A DNA stretch of 32,988 bases from Chara braunii (Eukaryota; Streptophyta; Charophyceae; Charales; Characeae): assembly GCA_003427395.1 (NCBI GenBank), contig BFEA01000666.1, positions 64,603 through 97,590 of the forward strand, given 5' to 3'. The position numbers and the translations under genes are program-made. Position 1 is the first letter of the stretch. The number at the start of each line of letters is the position of its first letter. The notes beneath the pieces are model-generated. The model worked only from the letters and a program-made list of their open reading frames with translations, was not told the DNA's origin and did not search any database. Shown piece after piece: positions 1 to 12,822 of this stretch.

Positions 1-86
<86 letters not shown>
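1..86. repeat. (TC)n microsatellite at window start (duplicate)
   Basis: 86 bp of TC, identical in length and phase to 16557-16642. The shared first base suggests the window starts at a contig end. Confidence 0.95.
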
Positions 87-89
<3 letters not shown>

Positions 90-384
90 CCCCCTGTATA
101 CACACACGCACCCCCCTGTATACACGCACCCCCATTAAAAAAAATAAAAAAAATTGAACGCATCTCGCCACATCACTAATTTGCGAAGGGCGCATGGCGC
201 ACGCGCACCGCAGAAGTGCACCGCAAGGATGATAAGAACATCTGTTTCATGGAAGGAACTTCCCCGACAACTCACGGACAACTAACGGACAGCGACTTCC
301 CTGCAGCCACTCGAAAGAAGACCCAATCTACCTGCTAGGTGCCCGATCTACAGACAGAGGAGTCGACATTGTGTAGTCTCTCAC

Positions 385-514
385 CTGGTAGCCCTGCCAT
401 GGGAGCCGCCCTCGAAGCAAGAACACAAGGGTGTATCCCAATGACTCCAAGTCATCCCTTCGACTACCCGTGCGTCCTAAGTGGGCATGAACACTTGCAT
501 AGCGAACCGTTCCC
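385..514 (-). CDS. MLK: Artefactual second copy of kinase exon F
   Basis: Identical to 16941-17070 at offset 16556, with the same acceptor (tatcag) and donor (gtgaga). Like the copy of exon E it is out of gene order and belongs to the assembly duplicate at 1-7946. Confidence 0.93.
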
Positions 515-2096
515 CTGATACAAAAGCAATGTAGACAGCCACACTTGAATTAGTTTCAGCAGATGAAAAATTGTAGTGACAATAAAGTATCACAATTCGA
601 TTCTCAGTCAAATAGTGATGATGGCCATTGGGATAAATTGTCTCCCTAAACAGAATCAAACACACCCTGCAACCTCAAACAGATGTCGAGTCTCAATTCT
701 ACAATGTGCACAGACATTTGTTTATTTTTAAGATCTGCGCCAGCTTGAATACTCCCCCACACTCTGTTGATATGTTGCCAGAATCTGTCTGTGTTGGCAT
801 TCCACAAAACAGTGAACACTAAAGTCACACAATCGGCATAACGGGGGCTCTTCTGTCTGAGGCTCTCTTTCCTTCTCTGGTCCAGCCATTCATCTACTCT
901 CACAGCATGATCGCACAAGAGCCACTGCAATCCTCCAACCTTCTGATATTGGATGGAAGTATTATATCTCAAAGACAGATGTTCAGAACTTCCAACAAAA
1001 TTTGCACGTGCTTAAGCCATCTTTATGCATTGAACAAAGTAGGATGATACCCTCTATTGATCGCTGCGGGTTCCCCCATTTTTCAATACAATATGCCATC
1101 CCCATCCTGCTGAAGCGAGCTCCGAATCCTCTATGTCCTGATCAATCCTATAAAGCATTGGCAGCTCACCTGTTTGATGGTTATGGCCTGAGCTTGTTCT
1201 CTTCCTTTCCCTTCCCTTGCCCCTTGTGGTCTACCCTTTCCCCTTCATCATTTTTAATGGCTTCCTTAGTGCCCTCACCTAGCGCAGTTGACGAATGCAA
1301 AATTTCAGGGTTGTGAATCCCTTCTCGAAAGTTTCCACCACAATTTTTTAATGATCTTGAAGCTCAAAAATATTGCAAACCGTGCTATTTGGTGCTAAGA
1401 ACACCCCTTTTTTTTCCCAATTTCAGCCAGAGCTGCAAATGGCTTGCACGGTGACTGTTATCCAAACAGGAACACTACTCCTAAGGCTATACAGGGAACC
1501 CCTGCAAGCATAGCAACGTACCTCACTCGACGAAGGGAGAGGTAATTGCATGTTTGCCCCTTGCCCCACAGTCTTCCCCCAAACAAAATGCATGTGTGTT
1601 GTATATGAATACAACGCACGACGTGTGTTGAATTCATATACAACGCACGTGCTTTATGCTAAGGGTTTTGGGCACCAACTTCAGAAACGGGCTCCCAAAA
1701 TTAATCCCGTATACGCCCTTGTAGCCACGGGCCCGTCTTTTGGGGCATCCGTCACAGTTCGAACGACACATAAATTGAGAAATGGTCCTCATTACAAAAC
1801 AAAAAAAAAAAAAAAGTCTCCAGAATGAATCTTCCTCTGGACAATGGAAGTATACATCCTTCACGTGTAGAGGGGTGGAGCGAGACTGTACGTAGACAAG
1901 AAGGCCTCCACGTCAGACGGCAATAGGGAATCCACAGACAGAGAGAGAGAGGAGCAGTTCGGCCTGTCGTTTCTTGGAGCACGTGGTGATCCCGTTTTCG
2001 GGCCGCACTACTTCAAGCTGTGTCTTCGTTCCTTGGAGAGCACGGTAATCACGCTTTCTGCGGCGATTGCAGCCACATGCGGGAAGACTCCGTGGA

Positions 2097-2099
<3 letters not shown>

Positions 2100-2167
<68 letters not shown>
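2100..2167. repeat. (GA)n microsatellite (copy 1)
   Basis: A 68-bp GA tract, duplicated at 18656-18723. It produces spurious poly(Arg-Glu) and poly(Ser-Leu) frames. Confidence 0.95.
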
Positions 2168-2169
<2 letters not shown>

Positions 2170-2723
2170 TGTACTATTCGAATAGCACACAGGTGTGTAC
2201 TATTTGAACGTGCGTACTATTCAGATTTCCAGGAGCTACTTCGAAAAATCGAGTTTTCCAGGGAAAGTTGAATAGTACATACATGTGTTTTTTTCGGGGG
2301 AAGACTGTAGCGGTTTAGGGTGCAAAGTTGGGGCCACTGGTAGGGGCCCAGCTTACTCGAGCACCAAGCATTTGCCAGTAGCTGCGCCTCCCTTTTTATG
2401 TTCCCCTTCCCTCCCCCATCGAGTAACAACAGTCTAGGACCAATACTCTCCCACACACCACGCACAACCCACTTACACATGCGGCCCTCACACCCATGTT
2501 GGATGAACACCCTACTAATACCAACCGGGAGGATCCAGCTGCCTATCTCAGCTGGTTGGCACCAGGCGGTACCCCAGCCGGCTATGAGGATTGACCCCAC
2601 AACCTCCTGAACGGCACCAAGTATGCATACCAATTGAGCTAGTTCATAAAGGTTTGGAGGGGGAAAAGACTAAATTCTTTTTTGTTTAATATGAATCAAT
2701 GCGCACTCTTGTCAGGGACAAAC

Positions 2724-2790
2724 CTGAATACATCAGGCCGCTGATCATACTCCACATGTACAAGGCTTGAAGGCTCCCTCCATCTTGTGG
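2724..2790 (-). CDS. MLK: Artefactual second copy of kinase exon E
   Basis: Identical to 19280-19346 at offset 16556, with the same splice borders. It lies beyond exon G in gene direction, where activation-segment sequence cannot belong. It should not be annotated as a separate gene or as an exon duplication. Confidence 0.93.
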
Positions 2791-5700
2791 CTGCATCACG
2801 AGACCAGCCAACCGAGCATATCACAAGGAAAACAACAACAGATGGGAAAGGGGGACACACAAGGACAGCACACAGAAAGAGAATTTCCATTTGCAGTCAG
2901 CAACAAAAAAACACGGTCAAATCTGGGAAGCCAGTTCTCTGAAATGAGATTTGATGTTATGCAAGAGTATCAACTGCAAGAAGATTACTATGGATTCCAA
3001 TAGGCATGCTAAAGATACCGGACCCCACAGGTATGCTACAGATACCGGACCCCATAGGCGTGCTAAAGATACCCGACCCCATAGGCATGCTAAAGATACC
3101 GACGCATGCCAAAGATACCAATGCTATTGCCTCGTTTTCACTCCTGAAATAGCTGCCTTGAGGTGCTGCAAAGTCTCTAGGGTCTAGCTTCATATGCAGC
3201 CCACCTTCGCGACTTCACTTAAGACTAATGGATAACGATCGGCTGAGGGTAGAAACGGCCCAGCCTGGGTCTGCAAGCTTCTCAGTTATTTTCTCTTGCT
3301 CACGCAAAGCTCAGGTCCCCTCCAGTGTGTCAATGTATCGGCTGCTCCATGTTCCTCACACCGGTCCAGATGGGCAAGGTCCCCGGTCTCGCAAGATGTA
3401 GCGGTCTGCTAGGTCATCCACAGAGTTGCGCATCGCACACATTGGCCTGCTACCCACAAAGGCTATAGAGGGCCACCATGGAGCATAGCCACTGTCGTGA
3501 ACCAGCACAGAGCATATCCACTGTCGTGAGGAGGGTGCAGTCGATAAATTGAGGCAGTGGAAGGGACCTGAGAGCTTTCTTTAGCCAGAGGAACATATGC
3601 CCCGCCAATCCAGTATTCTCGCCACCTTTTCACAACACTGAAGTCCACTAGCAGGGACCATGCACAGGTACAGCCTCCCCAGCCACTTTCACAGCACTGG
3701 TCCACTAGCAGGGACCTGAGAGCTTTCTTTATGATCCAAAGGGCGATCCATGCAGAGAGGGACAGCATGCATCAGCACCTGCACGCACACAGAAAAGTGG
3801 AATTTGTTTTCTGATTCCTGCCTTCCACCGCTTACAGCATATCACCAAGTTATTCCGCAAAGACAACTTGACGACAAAACAGCAAGAGTTCAATCCTCTG
3901 TACACCCACAGCCACCACCATCTGCACGATCTAACCACATCAGCCAGCAGACTGTAAGCATCGAATAACAGGATCGATAACAGACAGGGCACAGATCAAG
4001 ACAGCAACAGCATCTCTGGCTAATGCACACTGCTGACATCATGATAGGCAATACAGCACAGAGGATAAAAAATCCTCGTGCATCATTCACAATTGACACA
4101 AAAGGATAGAGGAAACAAACTTAGAAAAAGAAAAAAGAAAAAAACAAGTCTGAGAGCAACAAAGTTTACACACAAGTCGAGAATAGGACACAATCTCAAA
4201 TTCACAAGTCCACAGGCAGACGAAGGGTGATTGACTGTAATGCGAAGAGGCAACAGGTTCAAATGCAAGGATGTGGCTTGCATCATTTGTCCTCACAGCA
4301 CAAGCTGTTACATGCCTCAGGGGGTGCCTTGACACATTTCACAGGAAGGGACCAGGGCTGTCAGTTGGTTACGTAGCAAGTTGTCAGGTAGTGGTGTAGG
4401 GTTGGTTTTAATTATAGGACCTCTCCAATGTCCAAAGGGTACACCTTAGGCTAGCACCTGCGTATCTTAGTAGCACATGGGCATCTTATTTTCCCCTTCC
4501 ACTCGATTGTGCCCATCATTGTGGATTTAGCCCCTTTTAATCCGAGCCAAGTCTTCAGATTTTTTTCATTTCGCAGATGGTTCAGTGTGTTTTCCAGGTG
4601 TGTTTGCCTGCAAGTTCGGAGGTTTGTCCTGTCTGGTCTCACTTCTGTCAGTAGCTGAAGGCTCATACCTGAAGTTCTACTTGCACGAGGTTGATGGGTT
4701 CCCATGACACAATGGTACCATCATTTGAGCATCACTATTCTCTAGGATTGTGGCCAGCAGCTGAAGGAGAGGTTAGAGGTACGAGGTACCAGCCTTCGTA
4801 GATCAAGATTGGGGAGCAGGAAAGGCAGTACAGCAGGGACTCCCACCTGGGAGCCCAAGGAGAGGAATCGCAAATAAGGAGAGCTATATAAGGAGGGACC
4901 GGGAATTGCTTCTCTCCAGGCGGTGAGGTACTCCATAGTCACTGCTGGAGGTCACCACTGTCATGTCGGTTCTTGGGGTCAGTTACTGTGACGATCTCTC
5001 TCTCTCTCTCTCGCAAAGGAGAGCCTACTTGCCCCATGGGCCCTTTTCCAGAGGCACCGAAACAGAATTGGTAGTGTCAGTCGGCATTCAGCTGTGGCAT
5101 TCCATGGCGCATACAGCAGTGAATTTTGCCTGGACCAGTTCAAGGGCTGAACCACCCCCTTAATTTGTCTCAGGCACCGCCCAAAAAAACAAATACAAAG
5201 TTTTTCTGCTTTACGAGGTCGGATGCAGCATTGAACATGCTCAGGCCAGCTAACGGGCCTAATCATTGGGACTCCGTTGGAAAAGGGGGCCCATGGAAAA
5301 TTGAGATCGTTGATTTTGAAATGCACCCAGGTTCTGAGACACAGAAATGACACTTGGGCAACTCAGGCATTCCAACTACTCCGTCCTGTTTTATCTGGAA
5401 CTGCAGTCCCAGGTCAATTTCAGGGCTAGCAAACTTTTTTATCCGTCTCTTTTAAATGACCTTGAGATAACATTATTTGAACTGACCGGCCCAACGTAAT
5501 TCAAATCTGCAACATTACACTCATCTACTTCATCTGCTTGAAGTGGAGTTCGAACTGGGCCTGTATTTCAACAGTTCAGGGGCCCAGTATAGGTTCTTTC
5601 TACAAGGCCTTATCTGACATGTCCAATAGGTATCAGATCAGACTCTCTGGGACAAGGAAATAGGCTCCAAGGAAATTTCAAATTTGATGATATTGCTATT

Positions 5701-7946
5701 CCCCAAGACATGGTGACAGGGATTCCACTTGGCTTGATGAGGGTTATCGGAAGTGATCTCCAGTCTCTGAGGAATTCCTGGCGCCCTACAGAACTGTAAA
5801 GAATATGGACAGCAATCAGGGTTCCTGTCATACAGCCCATGGAACTCTGTTGGTGAGGCAGGCAAAGGTGAAAGTATGTGTAAGATAGCAATCCTCACAG
5901 CACATCCAGTTGTGAACCTTTGCTTATGCACCTTCGGCAAGTGATTCGTTATCAATGTCTTCTCCCAAATTAATTGTTTTGTTTTGCAACAGGCTCTTGC
6001 GATTGCGATTTTCACCAAAGGGTGCAGGTCAGTCTGTCTACGTGGCTGCAGCCAGCCTCCTCCAGGCTCTTGCTGCACCACCCCGTAACCCCTGTGCACT
6101 CCTGCGGGATTCAGGGAAAGCATGTACGTCAAAGATGTTGACGCCCCACAGACACTTTTTTTCTTTAAATGACCGCTAACTTTCGGGCCATAGAGCTAAG
6201 TTGTAAATATAACCTATACCGGATTCTTCGGACGCCGGTGTAGTCCAGCGCCACCAGACCAAAATGGCTGATGGCGCCAGCCAAAACAAAATGAAAAAGG
6301 TCGTGCTGGCGCTTTGGCCAAAGGTTTGCCGTGCAGTTCTTCTCGGCCTCAGCAAAGAGAGCCTCGGAGGTAGTGGTTAAAGAGCGACGGGGTGAGATAC
6401 CATCTTCAAACTGACTGGCCCCAGGTAAATCCGGAGTTATTTTCGCCCATCTGGTTCAATTGGAATTCGAACTCAGGTATCCAGGTTGAAAGGATTTCAC
6501 ACATTGTCCCTGTCCCGAGTCCCAGTCCCAGAGTCCCACCTGGGCCCAGTCCTAGTTGGTCCGGTAAGTCCAGGGTTCTTAGAGTCCGGTAGGGCCTAGG
6601 TGCAGGGTCCAGGGTTTTTTATGGTCCACAGGGTCCAGTTGTTCAAGTCGTTAGAAGCCGTCAGCCCGGTTACCCAACAAAAAAAGTCTGCAGTCTCAAA
6701 GTCCACTATTGCAGCAGCATCCTGGGAAAGTCCAGTAAGTTCCAGAACTGGCAAACTGCAGCCCACAGGCCGCATTGACCGGTACCAGTCCGGAGCCGAC
6801 ACCGATTCACTTCAGCTGCTATTTATAGATGCTACAGTGCTTCGTTGGGTCACTTGTCAGTTTGAATGTTGTGGAAGCTATACTGTAGCGCTTGTGCGAC
6901 TGAGTGGCTGGACACTCCGTTGACGAAGGAGAAGGTCAATTGGGCGCCATAGTTAGGGTTGACAAGGAAGACTACGCAACCATTGCTGCAAGGTCGAGAG
7001 GGACGAAGTTAGTCAGCAAATGAGTGTTTTCAGGAAGTGAGAGGGAGTGGTCTAAGTACTCAGAGTAAGAGAGACATCGAGCAAACGAGGTTGAGCGCTT
7101 GAAACATTGGGAGCCTACCAAGGAGAGGGTGAGAGAGAGGGAGAGAGGGTGAAGGCCCCCTGCTGTTGATCCCGGCCATAGCGGTACATTCTGCAAGTTT
7201 TGTGTGTGCTGCAAGTGGGGTCTGGCGTTGATATCAGTTGTGTTCCTTGCAATTTCAATACTTCACGGGCGCACCAACTGCGCCAGGGTAGTTGGTGCAA
7301 ATGTACTTTTGCTGTGTTCGGGATGTCCAGCCTCTGGCTCCACATGTCAGTGCTCTTCTTTGTCAAATATTATGTGAGAGAATGTGTTGCATGAGATTGT
7401 ATCTGCACTTGTGGTCTGTACGTGCCTGTTAAGTGTGGGTGGGTGTCTATTCCAGCACAAAGACCAGAACACTGCTGGCTTTGTTTCGTTGCCCTGGAAC
7501 TCCTTTTAATCCTGCTTCACTTCAGAAACGACTCGGCTTCATTATTCAATTGTGCATGTTCCCACTCTCCCTCTCGTTTTATTATTTTGATTCTTTCGAA
7601 TCTTATCATGTTCTCATACTTACTGGCCTTCTTCCTATCCGTTCTCATTTGCCTCGACTCCATTCTTTTCCCCACAAGCAGGTGCTTTGCCTCGGGCGCA
7701 TATACACAAGTTGCTGGGTATGCAATGACTTGCTGATTTTGACTGCCGAGATTGACTGCGAGGCTGTACACTAACCGGTAGGGTTAGATTCGTAATTTTG
7801 TTTGGCTGACGGCTAACCGAGAGACCTAACCGTGAGGAAATTCGTGAGGGACATATCTGCAAATTGGAGAAATATAGCCCTAACACAAACTGAATTTCCT
7901 ACTACTACCCTAACTGCCTATAGCAGGCCCGGGCTACCCCTAGGAC

Positions 7947-7984
7947 CTGTCTCTTATACACATCTAGATGTGTATAAGAGACAG
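7947..7984. other. Nextera mate-pair junction adapter (synthetic sequence)
   Basis: A perfect 38-bp palindrome made of CTGTCTCTTATACACATCT (7947-7965) followed directly by its reverse complement (7966-7984). This is the Tn5 mosaic end doubled head to head, the known junction adapter of Illumina Nextera mate-pair libraries. It is not biological, and the sequences on its two sides are not adjacent in the genome. Confidence 0.99.
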
Positions 7985-8228
7985 GTATAGGACCGTGCTC
8001 CCATGCCCATTTCATCACATTACACTCCTGTTAAAAGCGATACTGCAAAATGAAAAATAGGTGCTCTAGTTTTCAATAGGCCAGCAGCAAAGCCCATAAA
8101 TGCAGGCCCTCGTTACAAAACATCATGGCTAACAAGCGATCGGCCCTTGGACAAAGCCAAAGAGACATCTCTGCTCATGCTGGCTGGCTCGGCATGGTGG
8201 CTGGCTGGCTATTGTCTTCAAGGCAGGC

Positions 8229-8278
8229 TGACGTGGCAGCTGCCACACATTGCTGCTGACGTGGTTGCTGTGACGTGG
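8229..8278 (+). promoter_or_regulatory. Cluster of three TGACGTGG (ACGT-core) motifs
   Basis: TGACGTGG at 8229, 8257 and 8271 (spacing 28 and 14). In plants ACGT-core motifs are bZIP sites, but no transcription unit is identified here and the 14-bp rhythm may be a small repeat. Confidence 0.3.
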
Positions 8279-8424
8279 TCTTTTGGCTGGGACCATGTGA
8301 TCGGCTCTGCTGTTCAGATTCATCGTCACTCAGGAGGAGATCATGACTGTGGGGTAATTGTGGATATGTACCTTATCATCTTGAGGTCGACATTGCTCCA
8401 GTGCGCTGATGAGGACTTATTGGC

Positions 8425-8438
8425 GTGCCACGTGGCAC
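8425..8438. promoter_or_regulatory. Perfect G-box palindrome
   Basis: GTGCCACGTGGCAC is a 14-bp perfect palindrome with a CACGTG core, about 150 bp from the TGACGTGG cluster. Function is speculative. Confidence 0.3.
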
Positions 8439-11400
8439 ATTGTAGTAAGACTTCGAATATGCGTTCAGACTATTGATTATTTGAGGTGGTGATCAAAGAG
8501 GGAGCCCAAAGCAGGAGTGGGCCTTGTACTTTATTCCTCTCCTTTGTCTAATCTCCCTCCTCTCTCCTTCATCTGTGTATGATTATCTCATCTCATTCTG
8601 TCTAGACACAATTTTGACTATTGGTAATCATAAGCAGTTTGATATTCTGGGCTTGCATTGTTGACAAGTGTCTTCACGATCTGGGTTCATTACAGGGGGG
8701 GTGGCAAAAGAACTCAGAAAACTCCGCGGTGGCTCCTTCGGACTCCTTCCTCTTCCATTTCATTCCACATACAGCCCTGTGCACCACTACATGCTGGCCT
8801 GTGAAGTTTCATACCAACCACGGTAAATCAGCTATCACTCTAGGCACATCCTACTCCACAGGAGCCATACTGGCCGTAACTCCACGCAGACTTACCAAGT
8901 CCACATTAATTCGAACAAACATCCTTCCACAGCGTCGAACAGCGGCGATTCGATCAAGGGCATAGCTAACGCGGTTAAACATCCTTGGAAGCACGATTGC
9001 AAGGGTGAAACTCAAAGGACTTAACGGGGGCCTGCACAGCTGAATTCAGCGAAAATGCAAGTTGATGCCCATATGACCGACTAGACTAGGGTTATTCTTC
9101 TGATGCATATGCGACTATTTGATTACAGCAAGGCAAAAATTAGCAAACTTGAGAGGTCACTCTGGCGAGTGTTGAATCCCTTTATGCTCACCTTTGCTTC
9201 ATTGGCTTGCGAGCGTTGTATATGGTAATCCATTGTGTGGCAGGCATTCCAAGCCGAATCTTCTTCCTGGGCTGATCCTCTTCCTCTTCCTCCTCTCCCG
9301 GTAGCAATCGGCCGCGCTTCTGCCCCACTTGAACGGAGCCATAGCGTTGTTCAAGTATCTTCACGCCCAGATGACAGACGACAACAAATGAATAACAAAA
9401 AAAAAGGACTCAGTATCAGGAAGGGTTGAGAAAAACAAATGGGAAAAGTCACGGATCGCATTACCAAACCCCAAGAGGAGCGATATAAAACAAAGCGAGG
9501 GCGCTACTACAAACCGTTTCCTCTTGGTTTTAAGTTCATCAAACCGGTTCGCATTCAAATCCCCTCACTCTGGTCAATGAAACATCCAACATTTTTAGAC
9601 ATAGAACAACTACCGCAATGTTCCTTAAAAAATGGGGTGTGGAAAAGTTTAGCAGGGATGCGAAGAGGAAAAGAGGTCATGCAACGACAAGAAAAACCCG
9701 CAAGGACAACACAAAGAAACTGGCAGAGATCCCAAACTTCGAGGAAAAGGGCAGCAGATCCAACCTTGAAAACTTGTCACATGTTATTCGATAGTACTCC
9801 ACAGACCAGCTTAGTGTGCCTTTTCGTCAAGGTGCCCCTCTCCGCTGTCTTATGCCCTCATCTTGCGAGGGCCAGGTGGGCAAGTGCTACATCGGAAGTG
9901 ATGGGTTGCATCAACTTGCATCGTTTTGGTTGTTTTGTTTTTTTCTCACGGATTACACATTAGCTCCCTTATAACAAACCAGGCTAGACAAATTTGGATG
10001 GCCTTCAATCCTCATACTTATGTACCTCATGCGGCCACAATAACCTGGTCATTTGCAGCCATGAAATGTTGTCCCATAACAGGGATATCCATTTCAACGC
10101 AAATTATACATCTATGTTTGCTGCCTTGTTTAAGATGCCATGTACTTGTCCAGATGTCCAGAGAGCCTTGTCTACGACGTTGGCCACCACACCAGTTTAT
10201 GCCCTCGGACATGTAAGAAAAGGGACAGCAAAGAATCGTACAAGCGATGAGAAGAAGCCCAGTGGTCCTACCACAAAATGACATACCGCAAATAGTTAAT
10301 CAGCAATTGCAAGCAAATCAGGGCTAAATCACAGACAAAAAACAATACCACCATATGATCGGTACCGATTTGAGATTCATCTCATGGAGTCCAGACATAC
10401 CTGCCGATGTGACACAAAACGAATCTGCATAACTGCCACAATAGGTTAGCTATGTGGAAAAGCAAACAACAGACACCACTTGAGGCTCCACGTAGTTCCG
10501 AATAGATAGAAATTTAGGGAATAGACCATACCTACCTACGTTGGGGAATAAATCGTACCTGCTTTGTACAAGCAGCGGACACAGAAAAAGGCTGCCGGTT
10601 CCTACTATTCTTGTGAATAGCGAAGAGGATATATTATTCAACGACGCCGTTTGCCAACAACGTGGTCACACAACTCTTTTTCCCGTTGAAAACTGTCGAG
10701 GTGTCAACAAGTCTGCCAGACTATGCCCAAAGTAACAATTAATGTTCCGCTTTTCTAACAGCTCCCGTTACCTACAAGCTTCAATCCGTCTTGCCTGGCA
10801 GGAAGTTCTTGCACACAGTGCTGTGTCCCTGGACAGCCCAAGCGAACAGCTGCAGGAAGCTAGTGCACAAAGCGCCCTCGTCAAACCATCAAGAGAAAGC
10901 TCACCTGGAGATCTGCATGATCCGTGGTGTCCCAATTACCTCGCTAGAGTGCAGCAAGTGACCTATGTGGCCGACCTGGCTGGCCACCCATGAGAAACCC
11001 CTCGGCATTGCGAGAAAATTGCTTCTTTCTGCTTGTTTAATGAGAGAGAAACAAACATTGCACACCATAGGATAGGACATTATGCAGAACGTAGAGGCCG
11101 TGTGCATCAGGCAATCTGGGCGTACATGATCTCCAAGAAGACCCTGACCGTGGGCACCATAGGGTACTCCAGGCTTCAGCCCAATCGCAAGATATTCAAC
11201 CTCCCGAGCATACCGCGCACTGCTAACCTGTCCCAATGCAAGACACCATCATGAACATTGGGAACCAAATCGGAATCATCGGCGAACAACGGAGGATAAC
11301 TCAGAGAGCAAGCAAGCAAAACAATGCATCGCCACATCCCGCAACGACGCAGAGATCCAGATGTCCATTCCCTCATCCACAGGCAGTCTGTAGCAGGAGC

Positions 11401-11926
11401 AGGAGCACAAAAGCAGGTCTCTCTCCTGACACAACCGCCCAGTGGAAGACTGGATCAGAGTACATGAAGGAAGAACAGACTAAAGAAACAAAACGGATGA
11501 TGAGCTAAGCAGCTTCACCCCACCCATACACAGAAAGGCAAACATCGCACATAACAAAGACAGGACTACACAGAGTTCCCAGCACCTACGTTCAAGGGAG
11601 AAAACAGAGGTTGATTAACTCGCCAAATGTTAAAGGAACCCCAAAACAAACACCGAGAGAGAGACATCATGCAAAACAATCCCATTGCAGTGAGTTCCAA
11701 AGACCGACTGCTGTGGGCCACCAATAGCAGAACAGCTCAACTGGCAACTTCAGGGACAAGTGCAGGGCTGCCTGGGAAACCTCCTTGACTAAGGCACTAT
11801 GAAAGCCACACTCTCATAGAGTATACCATGTAAGTCAAGCTGGATTCACAACAAACCAGGATGCATGGGCCTCCTTGCCGCTTCATGGTTGACCGAGGGG
11901 GGGAAGGAACACCCGCATAACTCAGG

Positions 11927-11992
11927 ACATAAAAGATGGTTGGAGACTGATATCGACAGACATAAAAAATGGTTGGAGACTGATATCGACAG
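11927..11992. repeat. 33-bp tandem duplication
   Basis: ACATAAAARATGGTTGGAGA plus CTGATATCGACAG occurs twice, at 11927 and 11960, with one difference. Confidence 0.92.
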
Positions 11993-12752
11993 CAATTACA
12001 GAAACTGTAGCAATGATCACAACAAGACGACAAGAAATCTCAACTCTCCCCAATGAATCAACCCCCATACCGAGTTGCTCCCGTCACTGTCTACCCTTAA
12101 TCAAAATTCAATCCCATCACTGAGATTACCATAGCTAAGATCAAACAAGTCATCAAACTGAGGCTATCACATCGTAGTCCTGACACAGCACAACGGACCC
12201 ACAGCGGTTACAATCACCTGTGACCGACATCCATCTACCACCCCATCTAACCATTCCTGCACACTCAAATCTCGTAGGCCCCTTAAACCACCACTGCCAC
12301 CAACGGGTTGTGGCCATCATGCTGGTGTATACAAAGCAGCTGTTTGGACTAGCAAAAGGTTATCAGTGTCCGCCAGATGCTTCCGGAGGCAGTCCCGGCA
12401 GCTAGCAACGTCTGCTATCAGACTCGTGCCTCAACAGTCACTGTTCAACAACTCTAGGGTTTGGCAATCAACAGAATCAGGGACCAAGGTGGTTCAGGGA
12501 GCTCAGTACCATCCATCAATCCAATTGCTGGCATGGGTGTCATTGGTTATGGTTAAACCTGGAGCCGACGCGCTTTACCACGATAACCATCGCCACCTAT
12601 ACCGGGCCGCCCCTTACCACTCTGTACCCAACTGTGTTTAAAGACTGCACCTGCTTGTAGACAGTTACCAGAGTACCATTCAGCCACGAGGGAAAGTCTG
12701 GATTTAAAGGCAAGGACCACTTGCTCAAAAGTTTCTCGAAGTTCATCTCCAA

Positions 12753-12822
12753 GGGTTCACCTGCGAAGGTGGGCCTTTGAGGGCTCGCCTCTGAGGGTTG
12801 GCCTTCGAGGGTTCGCCTCCAA
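12753..12822. repeat. 14-bp minisatellite, five units
   Basis: Variants of GGGTTCGCCTCCGA at 12753, 12768, 12781, 12795 and 12809. Confidence 0.85.

Larger units (their letters stand above)
1..7946. repeat. Duplicate copy 1 of a 7946-bp segment (assembly artefact)
   Basis: Repeats 16557-24502 at a constant offset of 16556. Every open frame compared gives the same translation, and the only difference seen is CT at 7918-7919 against GA at 24474-24475. It starts at the same base of the TC tract as copy 2 and ends exactly where the synthetic adapter begins. It holds the same microsatellites, SINE-like pieces and kinase exons E and F as copy 2, and should be masked or removed. Confidence 0.96.

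Noticed and set aside
2020-2271. Coding frames with Arg-Glu or Ser-Leu runs (also 2008-2190, 18564-18827 and 16117-16751)
   Set aside because: They are translations of (GA)n/(TC)n tracts, and several run through N.
7775-7915. Telomere-like CCCTAA/TTAGGG words
   Set aside because: Scattered single motifs in degenerate simple sequence, not an array.
7947-7984. Natural palindrome, terminator hairpin or attachment site
   Set aside because: It is the exact Nextera mate-pair junction adapter.
9439-9963. 174-codon plus-strand frame
   Set aside because: No recognisable motif, and a frame of this length is expected about once by chance in this amount of sequence.
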